Positions 57,266 to 64,000 of a DNA stretch of 64,000 nt are shown here, in pieces. The position numbers and the translations under genes are program-made. The stretch is from Oxytricha trifallax (Eukaryota > Ciliophora > Spirotrichea > Sporadotrichida > Oxytrichidae). The stretch covers positions 1-64,000 of the forward strand of contig ARYC01001528.1 in the NCBI GenBank assembly GCA_000711775.1, read 5' to 3'. Within the stretch, counting starts at the first letter, position 1, and every line of letters starts with the position of its first letter. The notes under the pieces were generated by a model. That model had not been told where the DNA came from, did not search any database, and was given only the letters and a program-made list of their open reading frames with translations.

Positions 57266-58478
57266 ATGATAGCAAGATAGTAAGTAAATAGCTTCGGCGG
57301 ACTTTTAAATTAAAGAGTTTTTAGTTAACCTTAAAATTAAAGAATTGCTTACCAATTATAACCGCCTGTTGATTAAAGTTAAAATATATTGGATATAAAT
57401 AGGGTTGATGATAAACACCCTATAAGTGATAGGTTAGAAAATGATTTGTTTAAAGTGTAAAATAAAATCGATACTTCAGCAAATTTGAAAAATATATATT
57501 AAAATTTAAAAAATCAGTAGATTCTTGAAATAATAAGATAAAATTAAAATAAACTTTCTTCAATGTTAAATGATATGAATAATCATTATAAAATTAATGT
57601 TCAAGATAAATTATCTTCAATAGACACGGAACTAAAGAAATCAGGTATTATATTAGCCAGAAAAAATATCGATAACTTTGATAAATAAGGAGATATATTA
57701 TACGATCTTGTTGATGAAGACGGTGAATTTTTTAGTTCTTTACATTCGTAATTTATTTAAAAAAATAGATTAATAGGCTAATATTGGCGATGTTTTTAAG
57801 AATACTAAAGTCAATATTAAAAATTTAAATGTAAATGAAATAGAAGAAAAATTAAGAAAAATTGGATTTAAAATGAAACCTAGAGAACCAGATGTGAAAT
57901 AAAAATCTTAGGGTGAAATAGATATATTATAACAATAACATATTGATAACGTTGTAGAATTAGCTAAAAATAAAGGTAATAGATAACATTTAGTCGCCAG
58001 ATTAAAAGATATATTTTAGGTTAAATTAGCTGAAAAATTTCAGCATAAATAAAAGAAATAAATATAGAATGAAATAGAAAAAGAAGAATTTAAAAAAGGT
58101 GTCAAAGATTTTAGTTATGAATTAAATAATATAATTGATAAATAACTCTTTATAGAAAAATGGGTTTAGTTATCTATTAAAAGCAGAGAAGGCTCCGGTA
58201 TTAATTAAAAACAATTCGCCGAATAAATGTAGGAAAAAATCAGGACTTTAGGATTTACTAAATAGGAATTCAACGATTAATAGGCCAAAGAATATTAATA
58301 ACATTATAAAACGCTATCAAATGAATATAGGGCGGCTGGCAAAATGCCTAAAAAAAAATTATAACCATTCATAAATTTCTTGAGTTAAAGCTAAAAAGAA
58401 TTGGTTTTAAGATAATATAGTGAACCGTCTGAATTTAAAAGAGCATTTACTTCCATTATTGAAAAGAAAAGTTAGTGA
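57266..58478 (+). CDS. viral structural-size protein, helical, function unknown
   Basis: 404 codons starting MIARQQVNSFGGLLNQRV, 64 bp after the capsid gene, ending IEKKSQ-TGA. One 1-nt frameshift near 57770 (after FSSLHSQFIQKNR); otherwise open with no TGA. Mostly charged helices: SSMLNDMNNHYKINVQDKLS, EIEEKLRKIGFKMKPREP, VARLKDIFQVKLAEKFQ, EIEKEEFKKGVKDFSYEL, TKQEFNDQQAKEYQQHYKT, AGKMPKKKLQPFINFLS. TGG is used for its Trp codons. Codon and composition match neighbours. It could be a minor virion or scaffold protein; no motif was recognised. Confidence 0.6.
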
Positions 58479-58509
58479 ATCATTTAGATATAATTGTTAA
58501 ATTCATAAT

Positions 58510-59203
58510 AATGGGCACACCAGTTAAATCATCTTTTAATTAAGATACTTTATGCACTATATTTTTTATTATAATTTAAAATTTCTATTGAAAGCGTGTT
58601 TGTTGTTACTTCTTTGTTTATTACTAATCTATAAGATCCATTAAAATTTGTAAAAATAAATGATAATTGAATTCCAAAAGTGGACGTATTAGGTATCACA
58701 AAAGATGCTTATCCGTCCTATCTTAAACTGTTAACTTTTGGAGTTCCAAATATAATCATATAATTATTACTTTAATTAAAATCGTCAGGATAAGGTAAAT
58801 CCCAGTTTATTTGATTATATTTCCTTTATAATTAATTCATTGAGAGTCCTAGTTGGAATTTGCCTAATCTAAAAGGGCAGGAATTTTAAAAAGATGTGAT
58901 AGATATAAAGTAATTAGCGTATGGTTAATCTTGATAGGATAAAGTTTATTGTAGAACCCCAAATAGAATTAAAATGTGTAAAGAAAGATTCTAATGATAG
59001 ATATATATGAATAATTTAAAAAAGGTTAATAATCTCCATTTAGCTAAAAACTAAAATCTTTTCCAAATGTTTAATTCGCATATAAATTAGTTGTTACAAA
59101 TGAATTCAATATTATTTCTTTAATCGCGATTGGAGTATAAAAATTATAATTAAATTTAATATCTGTTACCGTTCCATTTTTTAGATAAGTCGAGACTATT
59201 AAT
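58510..59203 (-). pseudogene. viral beta-rich protein (possible minor capsid/penton)
   Basis: Start MEQLIVSTYLKNGTVTDIKF at about 59203. Strands alternate (NFYTPIAIKEIILNSFVT, KDFSFQLNGDYQPFLNYSY). After a frameshift around 58960 it continues FRLGKFQLGLSMN, YNQINWDLPYPDDF, NYMIIFGTPKVNS, FVIPNTSTFGIQLSFIFT, NFNGSYRLVINKEVTTNT, ending near 58510. About 230 residues with a repetitive beta pattern and position next to structural genes make a single-jelly-roll penton plausible (inference only). No catalytic motif. Confidence 0.4.
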
Positions 59204-59276
59204 TGTTCCATTTAGTAATAATTAAATAAATATTCATTTTTTTCTGATAGGTTTTATTAATTTATAATAACCATCA

Positions 59277-59930
59277 TCACATACTATAATACTTTTGTTT
59301 TCGCCTCTACTAGTTGTATAAATTAATTTTTTACATTAATTTTCTTTCTTCATGATATTACCCCAACCCTTCTATTTCTTGATTTGTTAATGGTATTAAT
59401 ACCAGTGTCGGTTAAATAGTATTTTTACTCTTATCTTCTGGCAGTAGATCTCCTATTATCTTATAATTAAATAAAGCATATATGGCTTCCATTCCTTTCA
59501 ATTAAATTTTTAATTCTATTCTGAGAACCCTATTTAAATTATTAGTTAATGAATTTGTATCGTCTGGATCTTCGGGATCATCTGGTTCAATTCTAATTCT
59601 TCTTGGATTTTTTACATATACTTATTCTTATTTATCTTCTTCAGGTTAATTTGATGGGACATATTATCTTCCGCTAATAGGATCTTATCTTCTTCTATCG
59701 TCATTAGGTGGATCTTAATCGGTAACTAATGGTCCAAAAATGTCAAGTGTTTTACCTGATTAATTATATTTTTTAAAAGCTCTTAATAACCCACCAGTCA
59801 TCAACTTATCTAATATTTTCTCACCATTTGGTATTAATTATTAACTATTGCCAGGTTTAGATACCAATACGCTGCCCATTAATAAAGGTGCTAATTAAGA
59901 GGCTGCTTCATAAATAAATTTGCTGCTCAT
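59277..59930 (-). CDS. viral protein, acidic/proline-rich middle (about 217 aa, intact)
   Basis: An uninterrupted frame of 218 codons from MSSKFIYEAASQLAPLLMGS to a TGA at 59277. The N-terminal part contains a short hydrophobic segment (LAPLLMGSVLV). A charged, disordered middle (DPPNDDRRRQDPISGRQ, IEPDDPEDPDDTNS) follows, then a conserved-looking helical end (LNRVLRIELKIQLKGMEAIY, NYKIIGDLLPEDKS). It faces the ATPase gene across a (TA)n tract of about 20 bp at 59940-59959, likely the shared promoter. No family recognised; a membrane-associated or scaffold-like virion protein is possible. Its last codons overlap an alternative small frame starting MKKENQCKKLIY at 59353. Confidence 0.6.
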
Positions 59931-59964
59931 TTTTAAGCGATATATATATATATATATAAATAAA
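59931..59964. promoter_or_regulatory. divergent (TA)n promoter region
   Basis: 34-bp gap between divergent starts at 59930 and 59965, made mainly of TATATATATATATATATAAATAAA. Such an AT/TATA tract between two starts probably serves both genes (inference). Confidence 0.4.
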
Positions 59965-60730
59965 ATGAAAGAAAAGAAAATTAATAATTATGGTGCTATA
60001 AAGCTGTAGTATTATGCCCATCTGGTAGAAGTAAATCTTGGTTGGTTTTCTATGAGATTTTACCAGAGATATTTTTCATATTGTTATATTTAGTAAGACA
60101 GTTAAATCCGATAAACCGATAACTAAAATAGATAACTGATAGTGAAAAAGAATATAGACAAAAATACCCGCCAAAACCTATGCCTAAAAATAAAAATAAA
60201 CCGATGACCCAATTTAAATAAGAAATATAGACTTATGCTAAAAGTAATACATCAGAAAAAATTAATAGAGCATGGATATGGGACGCCTATAATATGAACA
60301 AATAATTGGCCGATAAATGATTACCTTTTAGTAATTACTTATTGGTCCTAGATGATTAATTATCTGATTAAATAATCAAAAATCCTTCACCATTTATATT
60401 CGATGTTTTTACGGTCGACAGACATTATGGAATTTAAATATTGCTTTTTATAACAGTCTTATGAGAGCAGTTTAAATGCTGTTTGTCACCGATAAATATC
60501 AGATTTTTATGTTGGTAGATAAAGTAATAGAACTGATCAAGATAAAATCACAGAAGAATATTCAGGTCAAATAATCAATGTTACTAAAAAATAAGGATTC
60601 CATATTGTTAGATCTATGTATTTTATCGCTAATCACTTTTTTAAAAAATATGGTTTTCCACATATAAATGTCAATACAATTTTTGAAAATGGTATGTTTT
60701 GAATAGGAGTTAAACCAATATATTTTTAGA
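59965..60730 (+). pseudogene. viral genome-packaging ATPase (FtsK/HerA type)
   Basis: ATG at 59965 (MKEKKINNYGAIK). After a 1-nt shift it reads VVLCPSGRSKSWLVF, a Walker A of the GPSGSGKS type. Then a Pro/Lys-rich linker (YPPKPMPKNKNKPM), RAWIWDAYNM, FSNYLLVLDDQLSD (Walker B with paired Asp) and VFTVDRHYGIQI. After another shift comes LQQSYESSLNAVCHR, the sensor region with Gln-Ser-Tyr, and SNRTDQDKITEEYSG. This is the A32-like packaging ATPase of PLVs, Mavericks and giant viruses that pumps DNA into the capsid (family knowledge). Later residues in the same frame (HIVRSMYFIANHFFKKYG) may be a C-terminal extension. In-frame TGA codons occur at ADK-LPFS and GMF-IGVK. Confidence 0.78.
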
Positions 60731-61090
60731 TATAGAACCTAACTATTCACTTGTAAAATAAATGGCGGATTAATATTTAAAATTAAAAAAAGTTATCTCT
60801 ACATTAAAAAACAAATATGAACAAGAGAAAGTCGTTGATAAACTCAGCAAGAAATAAATTAAGGAACAAAAGGCTTAGGATAAACTCAAAATTAAATAAT
60901 TATAATTGAGCTGCTAAGAAATAATCATTTGAATTAATGATCTGAAATAATAATCTTTGTTTTTAAAATAACTATGCGGTTCGGAGGACTAATAGAAAAT
61001 CAATTAATTAAAATTCTAAATAAAGAATAAATTACAATATATAATCAATTAATTTAAATGATTTAATTAATAATTATTTAAAAGAATTAT
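60731..61090 (+). other. coiled-coil coding segment downstream of the ATPase
   Basis: A frame reading FLDIEPNYSLVKQMADQYLK, KVISTLKNKYEQEKVVDKLS and KKQIKEQKAQDKLKIKQLQ continues to about 61000 with one in-frame TGA. It may be the C-terminal tail of the ATPase after a frameshift or a small separate gene; no clear ATG. Charged heptad pattern only. Confidence 0.4.
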
Positions 61091-61096
61091 TTTTTA

Positions 61097-61402
61097 ATGA
61101 ATTACAAATTTTAAAGCATTTCATTTCCAATATCAATCCCGACCGAAGAATTAATTGAATGTTTGATTAAACATAAATTCAAACCAAAATTTAACGAAAA
61201 ACAAGGTCATGTGAGAAGAGAATTTGTCCGTTATCGACAATATAACCCAGATTAAGAAAAAGAAGATTACATAACTATGATTTGAGATAAAAATAAAAGA
61301 ATTAAAGCAGTAGTTGAATTAATTAAACCAGCCGTCCTTGATTATAAAGATATTAAATTAAAACCCTAGAAAATTAATAAAAGGAAGACCAATTAAACAT
61401 GA
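61097..61402 (+). CDS. small viral protein (101 aa), one in-frame TGA
   Basis: 102 codons, MNYKFQSISFPISIPTEELI, then HVRREFVRYRQYNPDQEKED and KAVVELIKPAVLDYKDIKL, ending KRKTNQT-TGA. A single internal TGA (YITMI-TGA-DKNKRIK) is the only blemish. Basic, probably nucleic-acid-associated. No family recognised. Confidence 0.5.
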
Positions 61403-61513
61403 AACAATAGAAACAATTACTAATATAGAATATGAGTCAAATCCCTTAAATAACGACAATTTTAGGAAATTAAAATAATTATTAAAAGTAATCTTTATTT
61501 TTTAATTATAAAA

Positions 61514-61897
61514 ATGGTTCTTAAAATTAATAATAATAATGGATATAATTTATCGGAAATACTTTCAATGGCTGAATTATCGATGGATTATTGCTTAACT
61601 TGTAAATCTATTTAATACTTCTTTTGGTATAGAAAATTAAAAACCTGCTCCAAATGTAAAAAGTGTAATATGGTCAATTATTTAAATAAAGATAAATGTA
61701 AATTATGTAAAAATCAAACATATAAAGATATATGCCACGATTGTTCTTCAACTATATTTATTTCTAAGTTTAAAAAGTATCTATATTAAAAATTCACTAA
61801 ATATTTAGTATGTGCAATATAAACTAATTATATGAATGCTTGCCATTAAATTCTGCTTTACTATATGCGCATATCTATAAGAACATATTAAAAGTGA
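61514..61897 (+). CDS. viral multi-zinc-ribbon protein (127 aa, intact)
   Basis: A clean 128-codon frame: MVLKINNNNGYNLSEILSMA, then Cys pairs YCLTCK, TCSKCKKCN, KCKLCKN and ICHDCSS, with a later VCAIQ and NACH. The four to five CxxC knuckles can form two zinc ribbons like those of transcription factors or the late-transcription factors of large DNA viruses (comparison of pattern only). Gln is TAA/TAG throughout and the stop is TGA at 61895. Confidence 0.65.
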
Positions 61898-62053
61898 ATT
61901 TAAATCAAACACTATTTCCACATATTCACGCTCTGCATCTATTTTTTTATCGCTTATTCCTTTCAATATCTATCAGTCTCCACAAATAAAGATTTACCAA
62001 CTTGACTGAATGTAAACCATTTATATTTATATTTTTTATCATCTTTTAATTAT

Positions 62054-62371
62054 TCAAAATCTAAATTAGTAATAATCTCTTAAAATGTTTTTTATTAATA
62101 TTTTTCTATGACCGTTCCAAGCAAAACAATCTATTTAATCAAACTGAGATTATCGATATTTAGTACAAATTTTATCTTTAAGCCATTCTATAACAGATTT
62201 TTAAGATAATATTTCTAAATCTTATTATAAAACATATTTTAAACATATCTTATGATGGCTATTGATTCATCTTGAAATACCTTCCTCAGCTTTATCAATA
62301 CACACAATACATTCAAATTCTTCTTTTTTTAGTATTTATTTTAATTCTTACTTTTCAACATAATTTCTCAT
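62054..62371 (-). CDS. RING-like Cys/His viral protein
   Basis: 106 codons, MRNYVEKQELKQILKKEEFE and then CIVCIDKAEEGISR, an in-frame TGA, INSHHKICLKYVLQQD, VIEWLKDKICTKY and IDCFAWNGHRKILIKN. C-x2-C followed by H-H-x2-C recalls a RING finger, but several expected ligands (third and sixth Cys) are missing, and TGA lies inside the loop. It could be a decayed RING ubiquitin-ligase-like protein or another zinc-binding fold. Ends at a TGA at 62054. Confidence 0.4.
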
Positions 62372-62594
62372 ATTTATTTCTTATATTGATGCTAAAAATA
62401 TTGAATAATATTAATCAATTCATCCTCCTGTTTGGTATTGTATTTTATCATCACATATTACTTTAATTAGCTAACCTATTGCGTCATTTAGTTTAATAGA
62501 TTGAATAATTATTGTTTTGTCAGTTCGGATAATTATGACATTCTTTTATACGCGGATAAATAAAAAGAAAATATATATATATTCAATCAATTGA
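62372..62594. other. viral intergenic or decayed segment
   Basis: AT-rich, between the RING-like gene and the small ORF. A reverse-strand stretch may encode a short helical protein (NDAIGQLIKQYVMIKYNTKQ near 62480-62420), not assigned. Confidence 0.35.
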
Positions 62595-62753
62595 TCATTC
62601 AAATTCTTTTAAACTTTTATATTTATATGAATTACCTACAAATTACATTTTATCTAAATATTTTTCTACAGATATCTTTTTCTAGAATTTATCTTAGTCA
62701 TTAATTCTTGCTTCTTCATTTTCATATACTTTCTCTTTCTTATTAATTGGCAT
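62595..62753 (-). CDS. small charged viral ORF or polymerase C-terminus
   Basis: 53 codons, MPINKKEKVYENEEARINDQ, then DKFQKKISVEKYLDKMQF and SLKEFE-TGA. It overlaps the end of the polymerase reading frame in another frame, so it may be the true polymerase C-terminus after a frameshift rather than a separate gene. Confidence 0.4.
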
Positions 62754-64000
62754 TAAAAAAAAACTCCTAATTCTTTATCTCTTTACCATCAATAATTATC
62801 AACATAAGTTTCATATTTTTTATCTATTCTTTACACATATTGTTTTGCTCTTCATAATAAGTTTTATATATCATTTCTTCATCAATCTTTTCAAATTAAT
62901 CTCTACCAGTGCCTTTATAAGTAACTAATTTAACTATCTTTTATTATCTAGTATCATACGCTTAACAAACCTTCTATTTAAGTCCCATAAATTCAACGTA
63001 TATAATTAACCTATCTTCACCATAATCGTTCTTTCCACCACCGAGACAGTCTTTAATTTCACTCAAATGTTATTTAAAAGTATCGATATGAATAAAAATA
63101 GAATCAGTATCCATATAGTAAATTAAATCTTCTAAGTGAGCATTCATCTTTATTACGAAATTATTCAAAATTTATTTAGAATATTCTAATACATAACAAG
63201 CTAAATGAATTGGAGATAGTTTTTATTCTCTATATTCTTTCTTTGTAAACATGACTTAGCCGTTTTATTATATAGTCTAATCTTGAATGTTTTCATCATA
63301 ATGTTCTTCATTAAATTATTTTAAAGTTGGAATCTTAGTACTTGTTTTTATAATTTTGTATCCTAATTTACCATAAGCAAAATTCATCAATAATTTATAT
63401 AAATCTCCTAGGATACTATCTGTATCTTTAACTTTTGCTCTTACACCGAAAATTCTAAAATAAATTCTCTAAATGATGCTATAAATAATTCTCTAAAAGC
63501 TAATACTTTTTGTACAAATTCAACTTCACAACCAAATCTAAATGCTTCTTATAAATCAACATCACAAAGTACAACTTTAGATATATTTCCTGATTAGAAT
63601 TTAGCTACAACTTCGCTATCTCTAACATATTTTTTAGAGAAAAGTACAAATTCTAAATTGTCTGGAACTGTAATATCAATTTCAGCAAAATATTAATGTT
63701 CTTAATAAATTTTAAATTCATCTAGGTTTTGTTCATAAGCAGTTCTAATATCAGGATATTTACTATGTTCTAATGCCATAGCTGATGGATATAATGAAGT
63801 AGCGTCAAAAGGAACTTGAAAGTCTTATCCAATTAATTATACGGTTTTTTATGCAATTTTTTACCAACTAACAAATCAATTCTAGTAGCATTATTTAATT
63901 ATAAGATATCTATTATATTAATTTAATTTAAAGGTTATTTTTTTAGCAATAACTCTACCACTTCTATTTGCTTTTTAAATGAATTTTCTAGTTACAGGAT
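62722..64000 (-). CDS. family-B DNA polymerase, C-terminal half (runs off window)
   Basis: Replicative polymerase of the virus. Motif A: PFDATSLYPSAMALEHSKY (63820-63765). Then LDEFKIYQEHQYFAEIDI, VRDSEVVAKFQSGNISKV, VLCDVDLQEAFRFGCEVEF and VLAFRELFIASFREF. Motif B-like KLLMNFAYGKLGYKIIKTS near 63390. Motif C: LIYYMDTDSIFIHIDTF (63110-63085) with both catalytic Asp. The palm is followed by a short thumb (VKLVTYKGTGRDQFEK). The compact spacing fits the protein-primed PolB of Polintons and PLVs, but the exonuclease/TPR parts are outside. A frameshift lies near 63450. The end at 62722 is uncertain. Confidence 0.85.

Larger units (their letters stand above)
49075..64000. mobile_element. endogenous Polinton-like virus (PLV/Maverick type), right end outside window
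   Basis: A 15-kb block with no homology to the TBEs or LINEs. It is packed with closely spaced genes on both strands that use the ciliate code: DUF5754-like protein, zinc-ribbon proteins, phage-like fibres, probable capsid protein, packaging ATPase and family-B DNA polymerase. The ATPase, polymerase and capsid set points to a midsize eukaryotic DNA virus. No integrase or terminal repeats are seen, so the boundaries are open; the left limit lies between 48917 and 49075. Many genes carry one or two frameshifts or TGA codons, so it looks like an endogenised, decaying copy. Confidence 0.82.

Noticed and set aside
62272..62466. Hydrophobic forward 64-codon ORF in viral region
   Set aside because: Antisense to the RING-like reverse gene; Phe/Leu/Ile-rich because it complements Lys/Asn/Glu codons.
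1..64000. rRNA, tRNA genes or CRISPR arrays
   Set aside because: No clover-leaf with A/B box pattern, no rRNA-like blocks and no regularly spaced repeats were recognised by eye; a covariance search would be needed to exclude small tRNAs.
49075..64000. Bacterial phage contamination, suggested by tail-collar and S74 domains
   Set aside because: Coding requires TAA/TAG as Gln, genes have no Shine-Dalgarno pattern, and the polymerase/ATPase/zinc-ribbon set is that of eukaryotic Polinton-like viruses.

Overview
This window looks like germline (micronuclear) DNA of a spirotrich ciliate related to Oxytricha/Stylonychia. Three things in the sequence support this. (1) Long reading frames open up only if TAA and TAG are read as glutamine, and intact genes end at TGA (nuclear code 6). 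(2) Several elements end in C4A4/G4T4 telomere-like repeats, the hallmark of telomere-bearing elements (TBEs). (3) The DNA is very AT-rich and packed with transposons, palindromes and decayed genes, with almost no ordinary host genes. No rRNA, tRNA or CRISPR array was recognised.

Layout. 1-2733 is the right part of a TBE (57-kDa zinc-finger/kinase fragment, 22-kDa ORF, 42-kDa DDE transposase, telomeric right end). 3540-8249 is a reverse-strand LINE-like retrotransposon broken by two insertions. 9060-11312 is a second, 5'-truncated LINE. 11531-18660 is AT-rich DNA with two copies of one palindromic MITE family, a diverged tandem duplication and a few possible coding islands. 19069-30018 is a complete TBE whose 57-kDa gene is split by a 6.8-kb nested element (20336-27150). 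That element also ends in C4A4-like inverted repeats, is flanked by TA, and has its own genes and a decayed Tc1/mariner-like transposase. 30022-36925 is mostly featureless. 36929-41565 and 43330-46560 are two further LINEs of the same family. The second is interrupted by a 550-bp palindrome and followed by a 670-bp dispersed repeat. 49075 to the window end is an endogenous Polinton-like (PLV/Maverick-type) virus: phage-like fibres (tail-collar and S74 domains), probable capsid protein, FtsK/HerA packaging ATPase, zinc-ribbon proteins, a DUF5754-like protein and family-B DNA polymerase. Its right end lies outside the window.

How it fits together. Two TBE copies allow gene models to be checked against each other and reveal a 25-26-nt intron in the 22-kDa ORF. 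Four LINE copies show the same unusual order, EN-RT ORF first and a second conserved ORF downstream. Many small elements (two MITE families, the 6.8-kb element and a 1.47-kb element inside the viral fibre gene) are flanked by TA, as expected for Tc1/mariner-type mobility or for ciliate internally eliminated sequences. Most coding sequences carry frameshifts or in-frame TGA. I therefore treat them as germline-limited relics unless a clean ORF is stated. Some frameshifts could also be assembly indels.
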